A stretch of 64,000 bases of DNA from Gillisia sp. UBA3175 (GTDB taxonomy: Bacteria > Bacteroidota > Bacteroidia > Flavobacteriales > Flavobacteriaceae): contig DEXV01000002.1 of NCBI GenBank assembly GCA_002364325.1, positions 296,831 to 360,830 of the forward strand, written 5' to 3'. The position numbers and the translations under genes were made by a program. Of the stretch, positions 8,214-17,173 are shown one piece after another (position 1 is the stretch's first letter; every line of letters starts with the position of its first letter). Under the pieces are notes generated by a model, which saw only the letters and a program-made list of their open reading frames with translations, was not told where the DNA came from and did no database searches.

Positions 8214-8855
8214 TTAATTTTTATCTTCCAAAAGAGGAACAAATCTAAAATCGCCGAATTCTTTTTTATCGAATTCTATATTAGATTTTCTCACGAAAAG
8301 TGTCATTACCTGTACATTCTCGCCAACTGGAATTACCAATCTTCCACCAACTTTTAGTTGTGCTAATAGAGGTTTTGGTACAAAAGGAGCACCAGCAGTA
8401 ACTATTATCTTATCGTAAGGCGCATATTCTTCCAAACCTTTATAACCGTCTCCAAAACTTAAATATTTTGGTCTATATCCAATATTAGCTAGGAAAACTT
8501 TGGTTTTTTTATACAGTTCACGTTGGCGCTCTATGCTATAAACTTTAGCTCCAAGCTCGCATAGAACAGCCGTTTGATAACCACTTCCGGTACCTATCTC
8601 CAATACCGTGTCCCCTTTTTGGATCTCTAACAATTCAGTTTGAAATGCAACGGTATAAGGTTGAGAAATGGTTTGATCTGCAGCTATAGGAAAGGCTTTA
8701 TCTTGATACGCATGATCTTCAAAACTGCTATCCATAAATAGGTGACGAGGAATTTTATTTATTGCGGCCAAGACCTTTTTATCCTTTACCCCTTTTGCCT
8801 CCACAATTGCTGCCAATTGCTGTCTTTTTCCTTTATGTCTAAATGTATCCTTCAA
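8214..8855 (-). CDS. pcm: Protein-L-isoaspartate O-methyltransferase
   Basis: A 213-residue SAM-dependent methyltransferase that repairs isoaspartyl residues in damaged proteins. Diagnostic motifs: the substrate segment FPIAADQTISQPYTVA (55-70), motif I VLEIGTGSGYQTAVL (84-98), the ERQ post-motif IYSIERQRELYK, GDGYKG, and PYDKIIVTAGAPFVP followed by LKVGGRLVIPVG. Length is normal for the cytoplasmic enzyme. The start is TTG at 8855 by alignment with the usual N-terminus. An opposite-strand open frame overlapping its 3' end is a shadow. Confidence 0.95.
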   Translation of the reverse strand: MKDTFRHKGKRQQLAAIVEAKGVKDKKVLAAINKIPRHLFMDSSFEDHAYQDKAFPIAADQTISQPYTVAFQTELLEIQKGDTVLEIGTGSGYQTAVLCELGAKVYSIERQRELYKKTKVFLANIGYRPKYLSFGDGYKGLEEYAPYDKIIVTAGAPFVPKPLLAQLKVGGRLVIPVGENVQVMTLFVRKSNIEFDKKEFGDFRFVPLLEDKN

Positions 8856-8966
8856 CGCTTAAAATTCCTTTTATGGCATAAAATTAAACAATCTACCACT
8901 AGCCTTCCAAGTAAGTTTTAATTATTATTTAACGCTAGCCTTAATTCATTTACAACCAAAATGGTA

Positions 8967-8996
8967 TTGGCTTTAACTCAAGAAATACTATTTTTG
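8967..8996 (+). promoter_or_regulatory. -33/-7 promoter of the Gfo/Idh-miaA run
   Basis: TTG at 8967-8969, 19 bases, then TATTTTTG at 8989-8996: a good match to the Bacteroidota TTTG/TAnnTTTG promoter. It lies 16 bases before the ATG at 9013, giving a leader of roughly 10 bases. Confidence 0.65.
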
Positions 8997-9012
8997 TTCA
9001 AAACGTGAAAAC

Positions 9013-9978
9013 ATGCTAAAAGCTGGTGTATTTGGTGCAGGACATTTGGGTAAGATCCATTTAAAACTGCTTCAACAATCTTCTGAATATGATTTGATTG
9101 GATTTTATGATGGAGACAAACAAAGAGCTAAGGAAATAGAATTGGAATTTGGTTATAAGAGATTTGAAACTGCTGAAGCCTTGATCGCTGCAGTAGATAT
9201 GATAGATGTAGTTACACCCACTATTACCCATTTCGAAATAGCCAAAAAAGCCATAACCGCCGGAAAGCATCTCTTTATTGAAAAGCCTATTACTTCTACC
9301 TACGCGGAAGCGGAAGAACTTATTTCACTAGCAAAATATCACAAGGTAAAAGGACAAGTAGGACACGTAGAGCGTTTTAATCCCGCTTTTAAAGCAGTTA
9401 AAGATAAGATTGGTCAACCTATGTTTATTGAAGCGCATAGATTGGCAGAGTTTAATCCTCGTGGGACAGATGTTCCGGTGGTTCTAGACCTTATGATACA
9501 CGATATAGACGTGATCTTAAGCGTGGTAGATTCAAAAGTGAAAAATGTATATGCTAGCGGAGTTTCAGTGATTAGTGAAACTCCAGATATTGCAAATGCC
9601 AGAATCCAATTCGAAAATGGATGTGTAGCCAATTTAACTGCAAGTAGGATTTCTTTAAAGAATATGCGTAAAGCGCGTTTCTTCCAACGTGATGCGTACA
9701 TTTCTGTAGATTTTCTTGAACGCAAATGTGAAGTAGTTAAAATGAAAGATGCTCCAAAAGTTCCAGACGATTTTGCGATGATCCTTCAAAATGCAGAAGG
9801 TGTTCAAAAACAGATCTATTTCGAGAATCCTAAAATAGATACTAATAATGCTATCTTAGATGAGTTGGAATCTTTCGCTTATTCCATAAACAATAACACA
9901 ACCCCTGTAGTTTCTTTAGAACAAGGGGCATTAGCCTTAAAAGTGGCTAATATGGTTATAGAAAGTTTTAAATTATAA
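9013..9978 (+). CDS. Gfo/Idh/MocA family oxidoreductase
   Basis: A 321-residue NAD(P)-dependent oxidoreductase. The N-terminal Rossmann fold shows GVFGAGHLGKIH at 5-16 and the nicotinamide-proximal EKP at 90-92 (LFIEKPITST); the C-terminal domain has HVERFNPAF and a conserved DLMIHDIDVI with the catalytic-type histidine. The family acts on sugars, inositols or their derivatives and biliverdin-like substrates; the actual substrate is unknown. It heads a long same-strand run and is followed after 48 bases by a 3-hydroxyacyl-CoA dehydrogenase. No signal peptide, so cytoplasmic. Confidence 0.9.
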   Translation: MLKAGVFGAGHLGKIHLKLLQQSSEYDLIGFYDGDKQRAKEIELEFGYKRFETAEALIAAVDMIDVVTPTITHFEIAKKAITAGKHLFIEKPITSTYAEAEELISLAKYHKVKGQVGHVERFNPAFKAVKDKIGQPMFIEAHRLAEFNPRGTDVPVVLDLMIHDIDVILSVVDSKVKNVYASGVSVISETPDIANARIQFENGCVANLTASRISLKNMRKARFFQRDAYISVDFLERKCEVVKMKDAPKVPDDFAMILQNAEGVQKQIYFENPKIDTNNAILDELESFAYSINNNTTPVVSLEQGALALKVANMVIESFKL

Positions 9979-10026
9979 ATATATCGGGAGACAGGTAAAA
10001 ATGGTTTTCCGAATAAAAAATATAGA

Positions 10027-10914
10027 ATGAAAAATATCGCAGTTATAGGTGCAGGAACAATGGGTAATGGAATTGCTCATACCTTTGCACAAAGTGGATT
10101 CAAAGTTAATTTAATAGACATTTCTAAAGAGAGCCTTCAAAAAGGATTGGAAACTATTTCCAAGAACTTAGATAGAATGGTTGCTAAAGAGTCGATCACA
10201 GAAGCCGATAAAATCGCTACTTTAAAGAATATTAAAACATATATTGATATTCCTTCTGGAGTGAAAGGTGTTTCCTTGGTGGTAGAGGCTGCAACAGAAA
10301 ATGAAGATCTTAAATTAAAAATATTCGATCAATTAGATTCTAATTGTGATGAAAACACAATACTAGCTACCAATACTTCTTCTATTTCCATCACTCAAAT
10401 AGCTTCTAAGATCTCTAATCCTTCTCGTGTTATCGGGATGCATTTTATGAATCCGGTGCCAGTAATGAAATTGGTAGAGATCATTCGTGGTTATAATACC
10501 AGTGATGAGGTAACAAAAACCATAATGGACCTTTCAGAAAAATTAGGCAAGAGTCCGGTTGAAGTGAATGATTATCCAGGTTTTGTTGCAAATAGAATTC
10601 TTATGCCTATGATAAACGAGGCAATTGAAACCCTTTACAATGGCGTTGCCGGAGTTTATGAAATAGATACTGTGATGAAGTTAGGAATGGCACATCCAAT
10701 GGGGCCTTTACAACTCGCAGATTTTATTGGTTTAGATGTTTGCCATTCTATCCTACAGGTAATGTATAAAGGCTTCAAAAATCCTAAATACGCTGCTTGT
10801 CCGCTATTAACTAATATGGTTCGTGCTGGGAAATTGGGTGTGAAATCTGGCGAAGGATTCTATGATTACTCTGAGAACAGAAAAGCTGAAAAAATTTCGA
10901 AACAATTCAGTTAA
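10027..10914 (+). CDS. 3-hydroxybutyryl-CoA dehydrogenase
   Basis: A 295-residue 3-hydroxyacyl-CoA dehydrogenase of the short, single-function (Hbd/PaaH) type, converting 3-hydroxybutyryl-CoA and acetoacetyl-CoA with NAD(P). The NAD-binding motif GAGTMGNGIA is at 8-17; ATNTSSISIT, the catalytic histidine in VIGMHFMNPVPVMKLVEII, and NDYPGFVANRILMPMINEA with the following helical domain (MKLGMAHPMGPLQLADFIG) are all present. Length is normal. The gene lies between the oxidoreductase and a DUF1015 gene on the same strand. Confidence 0.95.
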   Translation: MKNIAVIGAGTMGNGIAHTFAQSGFKVNLIDISKESLQKGLETISKNLDRMVAKESITEADKIATLKNIKTYIDIPSGVKGVSLVVEAATENEDLKLKIFDQLDSNCDENTILATNTSSISITQIASKISNPSRVIGMHFMNPVPVMKLVEIIRGYNTSDEVTKTIMDLSEKLGKSPVEVNDYPGFVANRILMPMINEAIETLYNGVAGVYEIDTVMKLGMAHPMGPLQLADFIGLDVCHSILQVMYKGFKNPKYAACPLLTNMVRAGKLGVKSGEGFYDYSENRKAEKISKQFS

Positions 10915-10980
10915 AAATTTCATTTATCTATCTTCAATAAATGCATTTTTTGATCGTTTTTAAATCTGAATAAAAATTAG

Positions 10981-12216
10981 TTGGCAAAAATAGTTCCTTT
11001 CAAAGCAGTTCGACCTACCAAAGATAAGGCTGGAATGGTTGCATCCAGACCCTATGAAGATTATAGTGTGGGCGAATTAAAAGCGCAATTAGATTATAAT
11101 CCGTTCTCCTTTCTACACATTATTAATCCTGGATATAAATTTCAGCATGAAATAACTGGTGAGAAAAGGTTTCAGTTAGTAAAGAACAGGTATTTAGAAT
11201 TTAAAGAGGATAATATCTTCATTCAAGATGCAACCCCTTGTTTTTACTTTTACAAGATAGTAACCAGAACGCATACCTTTTGTGGAATCATTGCAGCTGC
11301 AAGTATCCAAGATTATAAAGATAATCTTATTAAGAGACACGAGGATACCATTGCCTTCCGTGAAAATTTGTTTAAAGATTACTTAAAAGTAGTTGGTTTT
11401 AATACAGAGCCGGTTCTGCTCACCTATCCAGATTCTAAGGTAATAGATAACATCATGGCTGGAGTTGTTAAGACAAAGCCAGAATATGAATTTTCTACAT
11501 ATAATAAAGATATTCATTATTTGTGGAAGATCTCTGAAACAGATATTGTTGAAAAGATCCAAGCCGAATTTGAAATGATGCCTAAATTATATATCGCAGA
11601 TGGGCATCATAGAAGTGCTTCCTCTTATTTATTGGCAAATGAATCTAAGGAAGCAAATCCAAATCATAATGGCGATGAGCCTTATAATTATTTCATGAGT
11701 TTTCTTATTTCTGAAAGCAAATTAATGATCTACGAATATAGCAGGCTGGTAAAGGATCTAAATGGCTTAAGCAAAGAGGAATTCCTAATGCAGCTAGACT
11801 TATGGTTTAGAATAGAAAGAAGAGGTTTAGAAGTATATACACCTACCAAGAAGCATCATTTTAATATGTATCTGGATGGTGAATTCTATTCACTATACCT
11901 ACGAAAAACCAATTATGAGTTTACCGATTCTTTAAGCACTTTGGATACTTATATCTTATATCAAAAGGTTTTAAAACCAATTTTAGGAATTGAAGACTTG
12001 AGAAATGATAACAGGATTGCATACATTCATGGAAGGAATGATCTAATTGAAATTAAATCGCAGGTTGATAGTGGTAATTTTGCCGTTGGTTTTGGAATGC
12101 TACCCTTAACGATAGATGAAATAAAAAAAGTGGCAGATGAAGGCTTAACGATGCCTCCAAAAAGCACTTATATAGAGCCAAAGTTAAGAAGTGGATTAAC
12201 TATTTACGAATTTTAA
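10981..12216 (+). CDS. DUF1015 family protein
   Basis: A 411-residue cytoplasmic protein of the DUF1015 family (annotated in some genomes as serine-related or HTH-like, without proof). Recognisable parts are the N-terminal IVPFKAVRPTKDKAGMVASR, PYEDYSVGELK, the NPFSFLHIINP segment, the YIADGHHRSASSYL motif near 206-219, and a C-terminal VGFGMLPLTIDEIKKVADEG. The start is TTG at 10981, directly giving the family's MAKIVPF-type beginning. The function is unknown; in related genomes it is found near amino-acid dehydrogenases. It ends 77 bases before yggS. Confidence 0.85.
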   Translation: MAKIVPFKAVRPTKDKAGMVASRPYEDYSVGELKAQLDYNPFSFLHIINPGYKFQHEITGEKRFQLVKNRYLEFKEDNIFIQDATPCFYFYKIVTRTHTFCGIIAAASIQDYKDNLIKRHEDTIAFRENLFKDYLKVVGFNTEPVLLTYPDSKVIDNIMAGVVKTKPEYEFSTYNKDIHYLWKISETDIVEKIQAEFEMMPKLYIADGHHRSASSYLLANESKEANPNHNGDEPYNYFMSFLISESKLMIYEYSRLVKDLNGLSKEEFLMQLDLWFRIERRGLEVYTPTKKHHFNMYLDGEFYSLYLRKTNYEFTDSLSTLDTYILYQKVLKPILGIEDLRNDNRIAYIHGRNDLIEIKSQVDSGNFAVGFGMLPLTIDEIKKVADEGLTMPPKSTYIEPKLRSGLTIYEF

Positions 12217-12293
12217 AATAGTTATTATTAAAAAATGTTTACCTCCTTTTAGGGGTATTAATCAGTATATTTATTATTCATTTACAATAACAT

Positions 12294-12953
12294 ATGGAAA
12301 TTTCCGAAAATATAAAGAAATATAAAGCAGAACTTGGAAATGAGGTTACTTTGGTGGCTATCTCTAAAACCAAGCCTGCAGAAGATCTTTTGGAGGCCTA
12401 TAATGCAGGACAGCGCGTTTTTGGAGAGAATAAAATTCAGGAAATGACAGAGAAGTGGGAAACACTTCCAAAAGATATTGAGTGGCATATGGTTGGGCAT
12501 GTACAAACCAACAAGGTTAAATACATGGCACCATTTGTGAGTTTGATCCATGCTGTAGATAGCCTTAAATTGCTGAAAGAGATAAATAAAGAGGCAAAAA
12601 AGAATGACCGTAAGATTGCCTGCTTACTTCAGATTAAAATTGCTGAAGAAGACACGAAATTCGGACTGGATGCAGAGGAAGCAAAGGAGCTATTAACTTC
12701 AGAAAAATTCTCTGAATTGAAAAATATCGAGGTAAAAGGCTTGATGGGAATGGCAACTTATACAGAGGATGAAGCCGTAGTGAGAGGAGAATTTGACTAT
12801 TTAAAATCTGTATACGAAGATCTAAAGAAAAACAATCCGCACTTCGAGATCCTATCTATGGGCATGAGTGGGGATTATCAAGTAGCAATGGAATGTGGTA
12901 GTAATATGGTACGAATTGGAAGTGCTATATTTGGAGAACGGAATTATAATTAA
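12294..12953 (+). CDS. YggS/PLPBP pyridoxal-phosphate homeostasis protein
   Basis: A 219-residue single-domain PLP-binding TIM-barrel protein (YggS/PROSC/PLPBP), which buffers pyridoxal phosphate rather than catalysing a known reaction. The Schiff-base lysine is K25 in VAISKTKP; FGENKIQEM, WHMVGHVQTNKVKYM, and the phosphate-binding C-terminal part SMGMSGDYQVAMECGSNMVR (its key residues: SMGMS, then S-x-M-V-R-I-G) are all visible. Length is normal. A weak 6-bp hairpin at about 12240-12257 precedes it, so it could be transcribed separately from DUF1015. Confidence 0.94.
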   Translation: MEISENIKKYKAELGNEVTLVAISKTKPAEDLLEAYNAGQRVFGENKIQEMTEKWETLPKDIEWHMVGHVQTNKVKYMAPFVSLIHAVDSLKLLKEINKEAKKNDRKIACLLQIKIAEEDTKFGLDAEEAKELLTSEKFSELKNIEVKGLMGMATYTEDEAVVRGEFDYLKSVYEDLKKNNPHFEILSMGMSGDYQVAMECGSNMVRIGSAIFGERNYN

Positions 12954-12967
12954 GAGAAAAAGAATTT

Positions 12968-14341
12968 TTGTACGCAATATTAGACATAGAAACTACTGGT
13001 GGTAAGTATAATGAAGAGGGAATTACAGAAATAGCTATTTACAAATTTGATGGCTCAAAAGTAGTAGATCAATTTATAAGTCTTGTTAATCCGGAGCAAC
13101 CCATCCAGCCTTTTGTAGTTGGACTAACAGGTATTAATAATGAAATGCTACGTAACGCCCCTAAATTTTATGAGGTAGCAAAACGAATTGTAGAGATCAC
13201 TACGGGTTGTATAATTGTAGCCCACAATTCAAAATTTGATCATAGAATACTTCGGTTGGAATTTCGACGCTTAGGCTTCGATTTTGAACGAAAAACACTA
13301 TGTACCGTAGAGCTTTCTAAAAAATTGATCCCAGGACAGGTTTCATATAGTCTTGGAAAATTAGCTCGGGCTTTAGGAATTCCTTTAAGTGACAGGCATC
13401 GCGCTAGTGGAGATGCTCAAGCAACGGTAAAATTATTTAAGATGCTTCTTACTAAAGATCTTGAGAAAGAGATCCTTAAAGAGACTATTCGCAACGAACC
13501 ATCTCAGCAAATAAACACTAAACTCATTCAGATAATAGAAGAATTACCTTCAATTACTGGAGTTTACTATTTGCATAATGATGACGGTGAGATCATATAT
13601 ATTGGTAAAAGCAAGAATATTCGCAAACGAATAAATCAACATTTTACCAATGATTATCATAAATCTAAAGAAGTTCAAAAGGAAGTGGCTTCAGTGAGTT
13701 TTGAAGCTACGGGAAATGAATTGATAGCGCTGTTGAAGGAAAATGAAGAGATCAAGCAAAATAAACCAAAATTCAACAAAGCTTCGAAAAAGAGTATTTT
13801 TAGCTATGCCTTATATCAATTTGCAGATGAGAATGGCTACATCAATTTAAGAATAGCAAGATCTGATGCCCGAAAAAAGAGCATTACCACCTTCACTAAT
13901 TTACAGCAAGCAAAAGCTGTATTACATAATATTATTGAAAAACATCACCTATGCCAGAAGCTAACAGGATTGCATATTGGTAAAGGCAGTTGTTTTAGCT
14001 ATACTATAAAATCCTGCAAAGGCGCCTGCCTTAACATTGAAACACCGGAAGAATACAATCTAAGAATACAAGAAGTAATTGCGCTTTATAGTTTTCAAAA
14101 TCAGAACATGTTAGTGATAGATCGCGGACGGGATATTGACGAGAAAAGTGCATTATTAGTAGAAGAAGGTGTATTTAAAGGAATAGGCTTTTTCAATTTA
14201 AATCATCAAATGAACAATTTGGATATTGTTCGATCTATTATTACCCCTATGACAAATGATAGAGATGCTCAACACATCATTCAGAGTTATTTAAGAAAGA
14301 ATAATAAATTAAAAATTATCCAATTCTCAACACATGAGTAG
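12968..14341 (+). CDS. DEDDh exonuclease fused to a GIY-YIG nuclease domain
   Basis: A 457-residue two-domain nuclease. The N-terminal third is a DnaQ/PolIII-epsilon-like DEDDh exonuclease: DIETTG at 6-11, AHNSKFDHRIL in the Exo II position, and HRASGDAQAT near 143-152 in Exo III. Residues from about 196 carry a UvrC-type GIY-YIG endonuclease module: GVYYL, then IIYIGKSKNIRKRINQH. The C-terminal part contains a cysteine cluster (CSFSYTIKSCKGAC-like region around 337-350). The architecture equals the DnaQ-Cho fusion known in Bacteroidota and Actinobacteria and suggests a role in repair. The start is TTG; the 3' end overlaps the next gene by 8 bases. Confidence 0.9.
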   Translation: MYAILDIETTGGKYNEEGITEIAIYKFDGSKVVDQFISLVNPEQPIQPFVVGLTGINNEMLRNAPKFYEVAKRIVEITTGCIIVAHNSKFDHRILRLEFRRLGFDFERKTLCTVELSKKLIPGQVSYSLGKLARALGIPLSDRHRASGDAQATVKLFKMLLTKDLEKEILKETIRNEPSQQINTKLIQIIEELPSITGVYYLHNDDGEIIYIGKSKNIRKRINQHFTNDYHKSKEVQKEVASVSFEATGNELIALLKENEEIKQNKPKFNKASKKSIFSYALYQFADENGYINLRIARSDARKKSITTFTNLQQAKAVLHNIIEKHHLCQKLTGLHIGKGSCFSYTIKSCKGACLNIETPEEYNLRIQEVIALYSFQNQNMLVIDRGRDIDEKSALLVEEGVFKGIGFFNLNHQMNNLDIVRSIITPMTNDRDAQHIIQSYLRKNNKLKIIQFSTHE

Positions 14342-16304
14342 AATTTTACTAGTTATAATTACCCTACTATCTGTTAACATTGCAATTGCACAAACCTACA
14401 ACCCCGAAAACTTAACCGTATCCAGAGGAGACCTTACCACTTCCATTTATGATAAGGACACTACCGCTAATGCTTTTTATATCTATGAAGCAGGGTATTC
14501 CAGATACGAGAAAAATGCCGACTTTAATTTGGTGACAGATTATGCTGCCAAGATCAAGATCTTAAATGAGAAAGCGTATGATAATGCAACCATTAAAATA
14601 TGGGTAAGTAAATCTGATAATGATAAAGAAAAGATCTCTAAAATTAGAGCCACAACTTATTTTTTAAATAACGGTAATATAGAAACTGCCGAGCTTTCTC
14701 CAGACCATATTTTCACTGAGGAAAATGAAAAGTATGATATTATTTCCTTTACTTTTCCCTCTCTTACCCCAGGTGCTGTTCTAGTATATTCATACACCAA
14801 AGAATCACCTTTTATATTCAACTTTGAAACTTGGTATTTTCAAGGAAATATCCCAAAAGCTTATAGCAAATTCGAAAGCAAGATCCCGGGAAACTACCAT
14901 TACAATATTAAAAAAGTAGGCTATAAAAAATTAGATAGCCATGAAGAGGATATCGTTAAAAATTGTATCAACTTCTCTTCTAATGGAACGCCCGCAGAAT
15001 GTTTACATTCCACATTTATTATTACAGATATACCAGCCTTTGTGGAAGAAGAATATCTAACCTCAAGGAATAATTTTATTAATCGGTTGGAATTTGAATT
15101 GCAAGAGGTTATAAGGTTGGATGGTACAAAAAGGAAATTCACCAAATCTTGGGATGATGTAGACAAAGAGATAATTAAAGACGAAAGTATTGGGAGACAA
15201 CTTAAGAGGACTTCACTAATAAATGATATTCTACCAGCTGCCATTAAGGCGATGCCTACTAATTTAGAGAAAGCTAATGCTATCTATAATTTCGTGAAGA
15301 ATAGCTATAAATGGAATGAAGAATATCATATTTTTTATGATGTAGATCTACGCGATCTAGTGGAAGAAAAAACAGGTAATATATCTTCCTTAAATATCTT
15401 ATTACACAATTTATATGAGGAGGAAGGTTTTAAAGTAAAGCCCGTACTTAGTTCTACCAGAAATAATGGGCTTCCAACTAAATTGTATCCGGTTTTAAGT
15501 GAATTTAATTACCTTATTGTTCACTTAGATCTAGAGGGAAAAAGTTACCTACTAGATACATCAGAAAAATACCTCCCTTTTGGAGAGCTTCCTTTTAGAG
15601 CTTTAAATTCCTATGCCAGATTAATAGATCTTGATGGACCGAGTGAATGGATAGATATTGAAACTTCTACCGCTTCTACTCTAGCAATAAGAGATTCTAT
15701 TAGTATTAGGCCAGATGGAACATCAATTGGTCACTCTGAACATTTATTTTTAGGGCACAGAGCAATAAATGTGAGAAATAAATTAGATAAGATTGATAAA
15801 GCAAATATTCCTGCTGAATTATCCTATTTAAATGAACATACTAGGACTATAAGTGTCGATTTTTATAATAAAGATCTTATAGAGATGCCCGTAACCATAG
15901 AATATGATCTGGAAAACAATTCTCAAAAAATAAACGATCTTATCTATTTCAATCCATTTAGTTTCAAATTTTTCGAAAGCAATCCTTTTAAGTTATCAGA
16001 ACGAACTTATCCTATAGATTTTGGTTATAAACAAGCATTTGTTTACAGTCTAATTGTTAGTCTACCGGAAAATCATTCAGTAGTAGAACTTCCAGAAGAA
16101 AAATTACTAAAATTACCAGACAATGCCGGATCGCTTTATTTTATAGTGCAACAGATGGACGAAAAAACGATTGGTATCCAATGCCGACTAAACTTATACA
16201 AACCCAGTTATACAACAGAATTTTATCCATACCTAAAAGAGTTCATGAGTACGGTCATGGATATCCAAAATAGTTCTTATATAGTTGTCAAAGAAAATAT
16301 CTAA
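14334..16304 (+). CDS. DUF3857 / transglutaminase-like exported protein
   Basis: A 656-residue exported protein: signal peptide 1-19 ending SIAIAQ-like (NIAIAQ), a DUF3857 domain over about 50-230 (with NEKAYDNATIKIW and PGAVLVYSYT), and a transglutaminase-like region around 290-400 (AIYNFVKNSYKWN and GFKVKPVLSSTRNNG). The active-site cysteine expected in the helix before FKVKPV is replaced; the local sequence is GNISSLNIL at about 348-356, so it is probably not catalytic, as in several flavobacterial homologues. Function unknown; periplasmic or surface-located. It overlaps the upstream nuclease gene by 8 bases and precedes a channel gene. Confidence 0.85.
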   Translation: MSRILLVIITLLSVNIAIAQTYNPENLTVSRGDLTTSIYDKDTTANAFYIYEAGYSRYEKNADFNLVTDYAAKIKILNEKAYDNATIKIWVSKSDNDKEKISKIRATTYFLNNGNIETAELSPDHIFTEENEKYDIISFTFPSLTPGAVLVYSYTKESPFIFNFETWYFQGNIPKAYSKFESKIPGNYHYNIKKVGYKKLDSHEEDIVKNCINFSSNGTPAECLHSTFIITDIPAFVEEEYLTSRNNFINRLEFELQEVIRLDGTKRKFTKSWDDVDKEIIKDESIGRQLKRTSLINDILPAAIKAMPTNLEKANAIYNFVKNSYKWNEEYHIFYDVDLRDLVEEKTGNISSLNILLHNLYEEEGFKVKPVLSSTRNNGLPTKLYPVLSEFNYLIVHLDLEGKSYLLDTSEKYLPFGELPFRALNSYARLIDLDGPSEWIDIETSTASTLAIRDSISIRPDGTSIGHSEHLFLGHRAINVRNKLDKIDKANIPAELSYLNEHTRTISVDFYNKDLIEMPVTIEYDLENNSQKINDLIYFNPFSFKFFESNPFKLSERTYPIDFGYKQAFVYSLIVSLPENHSVVELPEEKLLKLPDNAGSLYFIVQQMDEKTIGIQCRLNLYKPSYTTEFYPYLKEFMSTVMDIQNSSYIVVKENI

Positions 16305-16330
16305 CTTTAAGCCAACTAAATAGCTCTTTT

Positions 16331-17173
16331 TTGGAAAAAATAAACTTCGATAAAGATCATGCAGCCTGGAGAGTAAAGCTTTACAAGATAATTTATGAAG
16401 CAGATACCCCTTTAGGAAAGTTATTTGATCTAGTTCTCCTTATCCTTATTGTATTTAGTATTATTCTTGTAATGCTGGAAAGCGTATCCAGTTATAATGT
16501 TAAATATCACGACCAGTTTTATATTGCAGAATGGATAATTACTATTTTCTTTAGTATAGAATATATTTTAAGGATCATAACTATAAATAAACCGAGGAAT
16601 TATATTTTTAGTTTTTATGGGATTGTAGATCTGCTCTCCACGATCCCATCTTACATCATATTTTTTGTTGGAGGAAGCAATATGTTCTTAGCAGTTCGAG
16701 CCTTACGTTTACTAAGGGTTTTTAGAATTCTGAAGATCACTAGATATATTGGAGAATCACAAAAATTGATGACGGCATTAAAAAATAGTCGTGCCAAAAT
16801 AAGTATCTTTCTTTTCGCAGTACTAATAATATGTATAATTACCGGAACCTTAATGTATTTAGTAGAGGGTCCAGATAATGGTTTTACAAATATTCCTATT
16901 AGCATTTATTGGTGTATTGTAACCCTTACAACGGTTGGATTTGGAGACATTCACCCTTTAACTCCGCTAGGAAGATTTATAGCATCAGTTATTATGATTA
17001 TAGGCTATGGTGTAATTGCTGTTCCTACCGGAATTGTGGGAGCAGAGATCTCTAAAGACATGAATAAGAATGATGAAAAAAGTTTGAGAGTTTGTACTTC
17101 TTGCGGAGAAAAAGATCATAAACCAGGTTCAGATTTTTGCCATAAATGCGGAAATACATTAAATGGGAACTAA
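16331..17173 (+). CDS. Voltage-gated potassium-type channel with C-terminal zinc ribbon
   Basis: A 280-residue inner-membrane channel with six predicted membrane segments. S4 is positively charged at regular spacing (RALRLLRVFRILKITRY, about 122-138) and the pore loop carries the K+ selectivity filter TTVGFGD near 200-206. After S6 a short cytoplasmic tail ends in a zinc-ribbon pattern with cysteines 255, 258, 270 and 273. K+ selectivity is inferred from the filter. The start is TTG at 16331. The 3' end overlaps miaA by 11 bases, implying coupled translation. The zinc ribbon suggests metal- or redox-linked gating, which is speculative. Confidence 0.92.
   Translation: MEKINFDKDHAAWRVKLYKIIYEADTPLGKLFDLVLLILIVFSIILVMLESVSSYNVKYHDQFYIAEWIITIFFSIEYILRIITINKPRNYIFSFYGIVDLLSTIPSYIIFFVGGSNMFLAVRALRLLRVFRILKITRYIGESQKLMTALKNSRAKISIFLFAVLIICIITGTLMYLVEGPDNGFTNIPISIYWCIVTLTTVGFGDIHPLTPLGRFIASVIMIIGYGVIAVPTGIVGAEISKDMNKNDEKSLRVCTSCGEKDHKPGSDFCHKCGNTLNGN

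Noticed and set aside
8109..8357. Plus-strand frame overlapping the 3' end of pcm
   Set aside because: It runs through the inverted repeat and antisense to pcm, and its sequence is unlike any protein; a shadow.
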